Below, piece by piece: positions 25,159 to 33,600 of a DNA stretch of 64,000 nucleotides. Origin of the DNA: Corythucha ciliata (lineage: Eukaryota > Arthropoda > Insecta > Hemiptera > Tingidae); assembly GCA_038030265.1 (NCBI GenBank), contig CM075937.1, positions 9,734,001 through 9,798,000 on the forward strand, in the 5' to 3' direction. Made by a program: the position numbers and the translations under genes. How positions within the stretch are numbered: position 1 is the first letter of the stretch; the number at the start of each line of letters is the position of its first letter. The notes under the pieces are model-generated. The model saw only the letters and a program-made list of their open reading frames with translations. It was not told the DNA's origin and ran no database searches.

Positions 25159-25399
25159 AATTCGTTGCTAGGGAGGGACAGCGAAATTTGTTCCTCGAAA
25201 TTCCGCCGTTTTCAAGGGAATAATCGCGATTTTTTACTTAGAAAAGTACTCAGCGATTCAACTAAGGACGGCACATTAGTAGAACAGTAAATTTCTCGGC
25301 GGATAGGTCGCAGGGGGCGGCAAAGAAGCATACGCGAGTTAGTTATCGTTTCGGAAATATTTTCAAAAATTTTGGCATTGTTGTTATTCACGCGTTGGC
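25159..25399 (+). other. 5' leader of the non-LTR element
   Basis: Non-coding sequence between the target-site duplication and the first ATG at 25,400. No promoter or ribozyme fold could be demonstrated by eye. Confidence 0.4.
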
Positions 25400-25741
25400 A
25401 TGGCGTCTCAAGGAGACCGAGAAAATTGTCAATACTGTAGTGGGAGCTATACAAGGCGGGGCATGCGGACCCACGTTAACCGTGCCCATCCTAACGCAGG
25501 GATCCGGACAGACGACATAGGCGAAGATCAAGATAACACCTTCAACGGTACAGCAATTCAGGATCCAAATTCAGACACCGTCCCAGATTACGTGCAAAGC
25601 AAGTTCATGGAGGGATTCGGAGCAGGTCTCGTGAACTCAGCAGACGAGGGAGGTGACGAGGAGTGGGGGGGCTCGATGGTATCAGATAGCAACACTTCAG
25701 GGCAAGCAATACACAGTCCCTCAAGGGAACGTAGGCCGTAA
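25400..25741 (+). pseudogene. Non-LTR element ORF, N-terminal zinc-finger part
   Basis: Starts MASQGDRENCQYC and carries one C2H2 finger (C-x2-C-x11-H-x4-H, about residues 10-31: CQYC ... HVNRAH). An acidic, low-complexity stretch follows, with GEDQDN, DEGGDEEWGG and SDSNTSG. N-terminal fingers of this sort bind DNA in R2-type elements. The frame closes at 25,739 after RERRP. The sequence that follows in the family position continues in the overlapping frame (LASLLTSEIMG from about 25,740), so a single small frameshift near 25,735 separates finger and polymerase. The ATG is the first in frame and follows the leader directly. Confidence 0.7.
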
Positions 25742-26730
25742 ACTTGCCTCATTACTGACCTCAGAGATCATGGGGGTAGTCAACGGGACCCACACATCAG
25801 AGAGAATCTTCGTGTTATGTGCCACGGTGCTACAACGAGAGAAGCAGATAAACTCACCTCTCGACGTAAGGAGATCAATCAGCAAGCGCATGGAGCTCTG
25901 GGAAGGCGAGAGATTCGACGAACTAATCCAGGAAGCAATAAGGTGCGACAAGAAGTTGAAAAGAGATAACCATCGAGCACTGGACCAGCCGCAGAGAGCA
26001 CGGGTTCTCACGAGACTGGTAGCAAGTGGCAGGCTAAGGGACGCTACTAGGTGGGCTACAGACCGAGGGGGCGGAAGTGTACTTTTACCGGAAACAGTCA
26101 TCAGCGCAGGGAACACAGTATTGGACATCCTCAAGGAGAAACACCCTAATCAGATGACCCCGGCAGCAGAGACATTCCTTTCCAGCAACCTCCCCTTCAG
26201 GATGAATGTGAACGTCTCACCAGGACACATAGAGCGTGCAGCTCATCGCCTCAAAGGAAGTGCCGGACCAAGCGGCACAGACGCTGAACAGTGGTGGAAT
26301 CTCTTGCTTCGATACGGCGCTCATAGTGCTCGTTTGAGGGACGCAGTAGCTGCACTTACACGTCTTTTAGCAAACACAGTCGTTCAGTGGGGAAGCATAC
26401 GAGCCTTGCTCGCAAGACGAGGAGTCGCCCTGGACAAGAAGCCTGGGGTCCGGCCGATCGGTGTAGGGGAGGTGCTCCAAAGAGTATGCACAAAAACAAT
26501 GGCCACTTTGACAGGCAGCGACCTAGCAGAAGAGTGTGGAGCGGACCAGCTGTGTGGAGGGATCAAAGCAGGAACTGAAGGAGCGGTGCATGGCATCAAT
26601 ACGCTATTTGAGACGCAGGACGGTTGTGAGGGAGTATTACGTATGGACGCATCAAACGCATTTAACGCCATGTGCCGCCCATTAGCCTTGTCGAATGCCA
26701 GGGTACCGTGGCTTCCCCAAAACAGTGTTT
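25735..26730 (+). pseudogene. Non-LTR element ORF, pre-RT region and RT motifs to motif A
   Basis: The open frame covers the linker (REKQINSPLDVRRSI ... LDQPQRARVLTRLVASGRL) and the RT fingers. Motifs are AAHRLKGSAGPSGTD, then ALDKKPGVRPIGVGEVLQRV, then GADQLCGGIKAGTEGAVHG, then the catalytic motif A block LRMDASNAFNAM (aspartate codon near 26,645). KPGVRPIGVGE takes the place of the LxKpg-RPI motif of non-LTR RTs. After NARVPW the frame runs out (stop at 26,730) and the next RT motifs lie in another frame, so one frameshift lies at about 26,722-26,728 in CCCCAAAACA. Confidence 0.85.
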
Positions 26731-26970
26731 AGACGAAGCAAAGCAGTAATCCTCAGCAGAGAAGGCACAACACAAGGTGACCCTCTGGGCATGCTGATGT
26801 ACGCAGTAGGCACCCTGCCTCTAATCAGATAACTGAAGGGCTCACAGTGGCGCCAAAGCTGGTATGCCGACGACTCAGCATGTGCAGGGAGCCTCCCAAA
26901 CTTAAAAGAGTGGCTCAACCTGCTCAAACAGGAGGGACCCAAGTGGGGCTACCACCCAGAACCGCCCGAT
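26728..26970 (+). pseudogene. Non-LTR element ORF, RT motifs B and C
   Basis: In the shifted frame the sequence reads SREGTTQGDPLGMLMYAVG (motif B), then a TAA at 26,830-26,832, then the catalytic motif C WYADDSACAG (ADD codons 26,866-26,874), and then LKEWLNLLKQEGPKWGYHPEP. The premature stop between motifs B and C kills the polymerase independently of the frameshifts. Similarity to the family ends at PEP, immediately before the piggyBac-type terminus that starts around 26,971. Confidence 0.85.
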
Positions 26971-27136
26971 ACCTTAGCTGCCTGGTGTTGCGTTATCGCA
27001 ACAGCCGCCATTTTGGAACATATGAAACGAAAAGGGCAAAATATTGATCAAAGATCATAAAAATGACGTATGAAACTTGTTTAGCTAAGAAAAATCATAA
27101 ATTTCAAGAAAAAAAATAGTGAGCATTAATGGGTTA
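26971..27136. mobile_element. Possible piggyBac-type MITE or left terminal region
   Basis: About 166 bp run from a left-type end (GCCTGGTGTTGCG with palindrome) to a right-type end (GCATTAATGGG) that abuts TTAA at 27,137-27,140. Compared with the right end at 30,110-30,157, the A-run and the terminal 11 bp are shared but the palindrome is missing on the inner side. It is coherent as a non-autonomous derivative, but it could instead be the left end of the large element. Confidence 0.45.
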
Positions 27137-27140
27137 ACCA

Positions 27141-27543
27141 GCCCTCCATGTTTGCAGTTGAGTGCATGGTTCGTATTCATTTCTTGCCCGCACCCATCGC
27201 AGCATTCTTTATTTAGTAAAGTTTCTCTATTTTCTTTCTTTTGAGTTCAGGTTTTACTCATACAGGTATCACGAAACCTTAATACTCCCATGCCACTACC
27301 CCCCCCCCTCATCCTGTTTCAGTGAAAATTATCGTCTTGGCCATCTCCCCTCCCCTCCCCATCGGTTTACTTTTTATTTATTTTCTCCTAATGCAAGGGC
27401 GAAAAAGATGTCTCAAGCATTCCATATACAACATACTCGTAGGTGCATCAGTCTCGAACCAGAACTAAACTTTTGAAATCGGGGGCTTAAGAAATAATTT
27501 CAAAACACAAATTTTATTTTTCGAAGAACATAAAAGAAAACAA
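27141..27543. other. 3' non-coding region of the piggyBac-like element
   Basis: Pyrimidine-rich, with a C-run near 27,300, and not coding on either strand. It contains no retroelement sequence, which matters because the middle part of the retroelement ORF would be expected on one side of the insertion. Confidence 0.5.
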
Positions 27544-28312
27544 TTACTTATTGGAACTATGAAATTCCACGAAGCATTTCTCGTGAATAGCGACGTCACA
27601 TTTCGAGCATTTCTTCGTAGTCGTCGATTTGCACAACGCGCATCTCGTCCTTTTTTCTTGGGGGGTCAAATAGTGACCAGCTCCATCGTATCTCGTGCCG
27701 CGGGGTGTCCGACTACTAACAGAGGATGCAACGAATCCTGTTCTTTGCCTGGGTTGGGCGTTCTGGTGCATGAGTTCTCTTGCAATAGCTCGCCGAAATT
27801 CCAAAAGATCCATGCGGGGATTGTTCGTAATTCCGTAGGACTCGCGGTATAAGAGCCAGGCGTTTTGCACTGTTACATCAACGGTCCACAAAAAAAGCGG
27901 CCACCACCACTTCTTCGATCTAATACCTGTGCGGTAACTGGCCACGTTCTGGTCCATTCTGTCCGTACCCCCCATATTGATGTTGTACTGGGTGACGACG
28001 TTAGGCATTTTTATTGCCACTCTTTTCCGTTCAGCAGCAGAATACCTATTGGCTGATGCCAAAGGCGCTGTTCCGATGCAGTTGGATAGCATTGTTACGA
28101 CGGAATTGTCGTTCCAACGGCATAAGAATGACTCCCCGCCTTCGTCATAGCAAGAGTCATAAATCCCCCTACTTTCTTTTTTTACTTCGGTGACGTCTTT
28201 CAAAATGCAAGGTGGGATGCGGTCTTTGCGAATAGTTCCAGTTAGGCCGATTTTTCGGCGTGAAAACTCCTTCGCTACATTATATGACGTAAAAAAATTG
28301 TCCGCAAATAAA

Positions 28313-28388
28313 TGACGAGGTCGAAAATCATTTTCTCCGTTTTTTGGCAATGATGAGGTCGAAAATCATTTTCTCCGTTTTTTGGCAA
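28313..28388 (-). repeat. 38-bp tandem duplication in the transposase
   Basis: Two copies differing at one base (GACGAGG against GATGAGG) repeat TCGAAAATCATTTTCTCCG and its flanks. Because 38 is not a multiple of three, the reading frame is lost. Confidence 0.95.
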
Positions 28389-29448
28389 TTTGTCAGAAAA
28401 ATGAAGAAGCATGCCTCCTCCAAGGCCGAACTCTTACTTATATTTATTCAGAGGCCCTTTAGCTCCTTGATAAATCTCAAATTGAACAAGGTAGCCGTAC
28501 TTGAAATTGTGCGACCACGCCTTGTAGCCGAAACGAACTGGCTTTCCTCGGATGAATTGTTTCATCCCATGGCGTCCGTAGTACGGGATCATAGCTTCGT
28601 CAACACTTGACTCCTTCTCCCAAACTGCAAATGTGAGAAATTACTCATTTAAATGATCAAGCAGAGGACGAAGCTTTGACAATCTATCCTCCTTGTCCAG
28701 TCTCGTATTGTCATTGAAATAGAGGTTTCTCATTATTTCTTCGAAACGGCATCGTCGCAGGGTGCTCGAAATTGACGCATTGTGAACATCTGGGGCCTCC
28801 TCCCAGTACATACGTCTTCGTGGAAGGCAGTTGTAGCCACTGACGAGAAGTATTCCCAAAAAGGCTTTCAATTCAGAAACCGAGAATTGGAAATTCGGCC
28901 TTCCCTTCTGCACAGCGTACGTAACTGATTGTTTGACAATCAATTCCAAAAAGCTATCAGTAAAAAAAAATTGAAACAAGTCTATTGGGGTTAGAGGCCG
29001 CTGAACGTAATTCGGCCCGTAAATAACATCGTTCGAAGACAAATAGTCGCTGATCGAATTCGGAGGAAAGTCTCCGGAGATCCATTTGATGCTTTTTTTG
29101 CTGGACTTTGTGAAAGGAGCACCACTTTTTTTGCATTTCTTAGGTGGCTGTCTGATTCGAGAGGTTGTCGGAAGAACGGAGGGCTCTTCAGAAAAGTCGG
29201 ATACTCGCAACACGTCATCGTTTTGCTTCGACAATACGAGTTCGGCATTCGCCAGGAGCTGATGAGCGTTCAAATTGTTGAATGTCCCACCTGTGTCCTC
29301 ATCTGCGCTATCTTCGTCGGTCACACAGTCGGCTGATTCTGGAGGTGCGAGATAAATATCAACAGTGTCAGCTATTTCAAGCGCACTCGACTCTTCATGC
29401 TCAAGTTCTTCGAGCATTGACAGAAGCTCGTCAGCAGTCCGGAGTTTC

Positions 29449-29649
29449 CTACGAATAGAATGCAGAGGTGGATTGATATTCCTTGTGGCTGGTGTTGCGT
29501 TTACGCAACATCGTAATTCACAGAGTGTTTCATATAGGAAACCGCATTGAGAAGAAATTTTTAAAGGTGACATGCAATAACATGGTCCCCGAAGAAACAT
29601 ATATTCGATCGAAATTATTTTATTTAGCTAACACATAAGAAATACGTAC
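29449..29649 (-). other. Predicted intron of the piggyBac-like transposase
   Basis: GT at 29,649 (GTACGT) and AG at 29,449 on the minus strand. Splicing joins a five-codon first exon to the acidic N-terminal region. The unspliced alternative would add an unrelated leader (MFLRGPC...). The intron contains a third copy of the terminal palindrome TGTTGCG-NNNN-CGCAACA at 29,493-29,510. Confidence 0.6.
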
Positions 29650-29770
29650 CGTTTTCCGCTCATGTTGGCACGTTCTTTATATGACGGTGAAGAAGAAAAA
29701 GTTTAAACGCACAAAACGCCAAATGAAACACTTGAAACCGCGGGAATGCAAGTTATCATGTTAGAACGAA

Positions 29771-30045
29771 CTCTAAAGTACGCGACACGAAATAAAGCGG
29801 GTGTGACTCATCGACTAAAAAACCAACGTTGCGCATCATAGTCCCAGAGATGCGATGAAAAGCTCAAGTCTACACCCATAGCTGGCAACGTTGCGCTCCC
29901 ATCGATGTCACTTTGGAGAGCTGTGAGCCGGTGAGCGTTCGTAAAACCCCACCCCACATCACCACCCACAACGCACGGAGTGGCAACAGGGCATGGGAGG
30001 GCCGATGAGTCACACCCGCCTTATTTCGTGTCGCGTACTTTAGAG
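29771..30045. mobile_element. Short inverted-repeat element (MITE-like) inside the piggyBac 5' region
   Basis: Arms of 43 bp at 29,771-29,813 and 30,003-30,045 are inverted complements with one mismatch. They begin CTCTAAAGTACGCGACACG and include GGGTGTGACTCATCG. The 189 bp between them are non-coding. It lies between the transposase start and the right terminus of the piggyBac-like element, where it may displace the promoter. No clear target-site duplication is visible. Confidence 0.8.
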
Positions 30046-30157
30046 CTCACAACAAGTCGATTAGCATGACTCTGGGCAGAGCAGAAAGAGAAGCTATACA
30101 CAGTTTTTTTTAAAAAAAATTAGGTGTTGCGTTTTCGCAACACTAGGCATTAATGGG

Positions 30158-30738
30158 TTGGCCACGATCAGATCCGGGATGTGGTGGCAGGGCTGACCAG
30201 GCAAGCATTCAGGGAAGTGATGGTCGAGCCAGTCATGCGCGAAGGCACACTGGGACAGCCAGGCCTAATGGCCGATATTAAGGCTCACGGAGTATGGGAC
30301 AGGGAGAGGGCGTCGTTTTACGATATCCGCGTGATAAACGCTGACACCTCTTCCTACTCCACCCGCGAATGGTCAGCAGTCGCCGAAGAAGCAGCACGAG
30401 CCAAACACAGGAAATACGATGCAGCAGCAGAAGACCTACACGGCTCGTTCTGTCCCCTCATCACCTCATGCGAAGGCGTCCTTCACAGGGAGTTCCGAGC
30501 TTTCGTCCAACGCCTAGTGGAATCACTGGCAGAGAAATGGAACAAACATCGCTCGGTCGTGTCGGGGTATGTAAAGACAAAACTGCAAATAGCAACCATA
30601 AGGGCAGTTTCACTTCGGCTGCGGGGTTCCAGGAGAACACAGAGGTCAGCGAGAAGGGACGACCCTGATATCGAACAGGAGGATACAGCCCTGGGGCTAG
30701 AGGACGGTGCACCCCTACCCCTTCCAAGAGATGGTTGA
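30158..30738 (+). pseudogene. Non-LTR element ORF, C-terminal restriction-like endonuclease part
   Basis: The frame is open from 30,154 to a stop at 30,736. GHDQIRDVVAGLTRQAF is a pre-nuclease block. LMADIKAHGVWDRERASFYDIRV follows; its two aspartates about 17 residues apart, with DIRV, match the PD-(D/E)xK layout. A later AKHRKY matches the K-x-x-x-Y part of restriction-like endonucleases. The remainder (HGSFCPLITSCEG ... YVKTKLQIATIRAVSLRLRGSR) is a conserved C-terminal helix region of these proteins as I recall them. The nuclease would nick the target and prime reverse transcription. The ATG-like start is not meaningful, because this is the 3' half of an interrupted gene. Confidence 0.75.
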
Positions 30739-30897
30739 GCAACACTGGGAATCACCAATTGATTTGTTATTTGTCGAATAATTGAAATTTTGCCTTGGTG
30801 AAAACAATACGACGATGCTCTACATTGAATTGACATAGGAAGGCATTTTTCAACATTATAAATATATATACATATGCATATATAAAGAAAAAAAATA
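30739..30897 (+). other. 3' UTR and A-rich tail of the non-LTR element
   Basis: Non-coding, with a TA microsatellite at 30,861-30,882, and ending in an A-rich stretch before the 14-bp direct repeat. The 3' UTR would be the region recognised by the element's own reverse transcriptase. Confidence 0.6.
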
Positions 30898-30966
30898 AAT
30901 AAAACACCTCCTCATACTGGTCTATGAACGTTTGTGATTAACGCTTAAACTCAAAATTTGAAATTC

Positions 30967-31030
30967 ACGCTTATCATGACGTCACATAACCGTTAACGTT
31001 AACCGTCAGACGGTTATGCAATAACTTCCC
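30967..31030 (-). repeat. Right terminal inverted repeat
   Basis: It is the inverted complement of 24,980-25,042 and includes TGACGTCA at 30,977-30,984. One-base differences and a one-base length difference show that the two arms have diverged slightly. Confidence 0.85.
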
Positions 31031-31190
31031 ATTATTCACGAATTAGCCATTTATCTAAATTTTAGCAGTTATTTAATTAGTGATTTCCCCCAATTTTCGC
31101 CGTCTTTTAGCGTTGGTCTTATTTTTAGCTGCTAGTTACCAATTTTTCTAAATTATAGTCGTCGTGAATTAGCGTTTTTCACCAATTTGA
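31030..31190 (-). repeat. S1 satellite block, minus orientation
   Basis: About five units follow directly after the right inverted repeat, for example TTCACGAATTAGCCATTTAT. The whole nest therefore sits in satellite. Confidence 0.75.
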
Positions 31191-33600
31191 TCGGGTTTTA
31201 ATGGTCAAACCCGGGTAATTTAGCCTTAGGCTGAGTTTTCAGCCTAAAAAAAAAAATGATAAGTTCCGTGGCACGAGGGATTTGGTTTTTTTTCACCCAA
31301 CAAACTTGAAAAACGAGGAATTTTTCCTTGTTGAAATTCACGCTTGGATCACTCACTGCCTTTTTTTATCAACGTCTACTAGACATTTTCGTCACAGATA
31401 GATAATCCCTTCCTTAAAAACCAAGCAGTTCAGAGTGGGGGAAACGCCTTCAACGAGGCGGTGGCTTTTTTAATTTTCGCTGAGTCATTCCTCTTTTTTT
31501 TCTCTATTATTTCTCTCGTTATTACCGCTTAGGTTGTATTAAAATTTTCCAAATCTGGCTGCAAGGCTCTTAAAAAAAAAGGAATAGCGCGGTGAGACAT
31601 CTTGCTCACACTATATACGAGTCTTATTCCACTCCGTTGAAGTAACATGTTCCTTCGCCCCCCCCCCCCCACACACACACACCAACAATTTCAACACGCC
31701 TGTCATTGTATCTATGTGTTGTGGTGTGGTGTGGTGTATGGTGTTGTGGTGGGGGGGGGGTGTAGAAGGGACGGTTCACTGAACAACCGATAATCCTTCC
31801 GTTCGCATATACAGTCAGAAGAGATTGTGCAATTCTTACCTCGACCTTAAAGCTTATATTCCATGAGGCAACAGAGACGCCAAAGCTATTGTTCGTATCT
31901 CTGAGAGATATCGATAAAAAAAAACTTCGACGGGACGTTCACTTCACGTCAGAGTCAATTTAGCGAAAGAATTCAAGATGCTAAGACAACTTTGTGGTGG
32001 TTGGTGTTAGGTGGGGGGGGGGGAGAGAGTAACAGATGAGGAGGAAGTTCGGTGAATTAATAAAGGATTCTTATGCGAGGGCTCCTTAAAAGAATTTTCT
32101 CTGCAGGACACTTTTAAAGGTAAGGCATAATACACGCCAGATGTTTGGCGAAGACAAAGAACTTTTTAAATTGTGTATCGAATTCTTCATCCTGCGCTTT
32201 CATTCGATTTTAATTTGCCTACCCTATATTTTTCCACTTTTTGATCCACATACTCTCACTCTATATATACACGGGTCGGGGAATTGAAATTAAGTGCCCA
32301 GACGCGACGAGTCCCCCCTTCCCCGTTCCTTCTATTGCAGCACCATTGACTCAACCCCCACCCCCCCACGCACACTATACTCAGGGGATAATTCAACCAA
32401 TTTCAAGTCCCTTGTTTAGGAAGCTTGAAAACTTAATATTGGGAACGCATTCCCAAACGTGTAATGACGGACATAATAGGGAAGAGTATAAGGCGTTCGA
32501 CTACCCCCCTCCCACCATCATTCCACGTTCAAACGCCAAAAATTATAAACAAGTGCATAAAACCGGAAGCGAACCCGTTTTCTTGTTGTTGTTTGTGTGG
32601 TTTTTTAGAATGGTGCGGTTAATTACAAAGGAGAATATCGTATAGTAATGCCCCGTGCGTGCATAGTTTGGAGGGGAAACTTATTCGATAAACGTTAATT
32701 AAAAATGGAAAGATGATGACTTTGGAAAGGGGAGGGAGGGGAAAACAAATTCACCCCCTCACCACACCCCCTCATCATCATAGGTAAACCAGTCGAGATG
32801 GTTTGATTGTGTAAGAAGAAACGCGCGCACGGCGGCCGGCGCGTTTTGCCGCATTCTCTCCAAAACTTTTTTTTTTTTTTTTGACCTTGGATGGAGAGAA
32901 GCGAAGAAAAAGTCGTGAAGGAATTAAGCTAATAATGTCGCAACGATAGATACTCTACGTCTTGATTGATGAAATATGAATGGATCGCCCCCTCCCGTTG
33001 GTCAATGTGGATGGGGGAGGGGGTAAGGTATAGAGTGGGAGTTTTTATAAAAATCTAATTTCTACCACTTTGTTCCCTATACTTGAGCGGTTGCTGGCTT
33101 CTAATTTATTCCGACGGCTAAGGCTCATCGTCCGAGACCACGTGAGATAACCTTTTGGCCTATAAAGCTAAAAGATAATTTTTGAGAGTGTTTTGTTGAT
33201 TCGTACACGTCCTGACGTGACTTGAAAACCCCCTGTACGGTTTGGTGACCTTTGAAATTTTGAAGAGGGTGTGCTGGATGTGTATGTTGCGCAGTCGTGC
33301 TCAGTGGCTTCCGCATAATGGCCCTTATACACATCTACAAGGGAAATTCTAATTCGCGCGGTCTAAATCTGCACAAAATGTCACAAAAAAGGAGCCCATG
33401 GGACGACCGATCGATGGGTACGGCCCAGCTGGGGAAGAGCTCGACTGATGTGAACCACATGAGGTTCGGGATACCGGCAGTGTTTCCAGCGGCAGGAATT
33501 CACCAAAGAGAGAGAGAGAGAAAAAAGGTCTATATTGTCCTCAATCCTCATAAATACAAATCGTAAACCTTAAGATGAACAAAATACTGCCCCACTGCGA
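31190..33600. other. 2.4 kb low-repeat region with homopolymer runs
   Basis: It holds a 9-bp perfect hairpin followed by an A-run (TTAGGCTGA / TCAGCCTAA, 31,226-31,247). A CA/GT-rich imperfect inverted repeat lies at 31,655-31,762. C/G runs occur near 31,660, 31,751 and 32,012, a GC-rich patch at 32,822-32,850, and a T-run of about 16 near 32,866. Open frames at 32,241-32,645, 33,125-33,334 and 33,297-33,566 lack recognisable domains. I see no supported exon. Confidence 0.55.

Larger units (their letters stand above)
27544..29663 (-). pseudogene. piggyBac-like transposase, spliced, inactivated
   Basis: Cut-and-paste transposase of the DDE_Tnp_1_7 type. A two-exon start is likely: ATG at 29,663 (MSGK), donor GTACGT at 29,649, 201 bp intron, acceptor TAG at 29,449, rejoining to give R-K-L-R-T-A-D-E-L-L. 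An acidic N-terminal region (DEDSADEDTGG) is followed by the catalytic core. The three catalytic aspartates are present: SVDEAM (28,599-28,601), FADNFF (28,300-28,302), and GGTDRMDQN (27,961-27,963). The C-terminus has a cysteine-rich finger (CALCKSTTTKKCSKC, then HEKCF). Damage: TAA at 28,641-28,643, TAA at 28,434-28,436, and a 38-bp tandem duplication (28,313-28,350 and 28,351-28,388) that shifts the frame. The copy cannot make protein. Confidence 0.93.
26971..30157 (-). mobile_element. piggyBac-like DNA transposon inserted in the retroelement
   Basis: The insertion separates the RT and nuclease parts of the retroelement. The right terminus in reverse complement reads CCCATTAATGCCTAGTGTTG and continues into a TGTTGCG-NNNN-CGCAACA palindrome (30,125-30,142). 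The left side has GCCTGGTGTTGCG and the same palindrome (26,986-27,003), but a decayed outermost part. An additional right-type end, GCATTAATGGG followed by an intact TTAA, lies at 27,124-27,140. This suggests either a small internally deleted relative at 26,971-27,136 next to or inside the larger copy, or a rearranged left end. The present right flank is TTGG rather than TTAA. The transposase lies between on the minus strand. Confidence 0.8.
25159..30897 (+). mobile_element. Non-LTR retrotransposon with restriction-like endonuclease (R2-like organisation), interrupted
   Basis: The element runs from after the left 14-bp direct repeat to an A-rich 3' tail (AAAGAAAAAAAATAA near 30,885-30,898) before the right copy. 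Order of parts: about 240 bp 5' leader, N-terminal C2H2 finger, reverse transcriptase, a gap filled by a piggyBac-like insertion (about 26,971-30,157), a C-terminal restriction-like endonuclease region, and a 160 bp 3' UTR. One RT and a C-terminal nuclease with an N-terminal zinc finger is the layout of the R2/R4/NeSL/Utopia-type elements. The RT signature KPGVRPIGVGE suggests a lineage I cannot name with certainty. Confidence 0.8.
24980..31030. mobile_element. Inverted-repeat element split by a nested retrotransposon
   Basis: A left arm at 24,980-25,042 and a right arm at 30,967-31,030 are near-perfect inverted complements (about 63 bp, a few mismatches). They share GTTATTGCATA, CCGTCTGACG, GGTTATGTGACGTCA and ATAAGCGT. 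Removing the material between the 14-bp direct repeats (25,145-25,158 and 30,898-30,911) leaves an element of about 300 bp. It has no coding capacity and is most simply a MITE or similar non-autonomous DNA transposon. I could not define its own target-site duplication. S1 satellite continues directly to the right (31,030-31,185). Confidence 0.8.

Noticed and set aside
28621..28645. Tiny intron to remove the TAA between LNE and the SVDE block of the piggyBac transposase
   Set aside because: A TTTGCAG acceptor-like word exists, but no plausible donor at a workable distance; a nonsense mutation is simpler.
31226..31250. Hairpin followed by an A-run, like a bacterial terminator
   Set aside because: The window is eukaryotic, and no transcription unit ends there; kept only as a hairpin inside a spacer.
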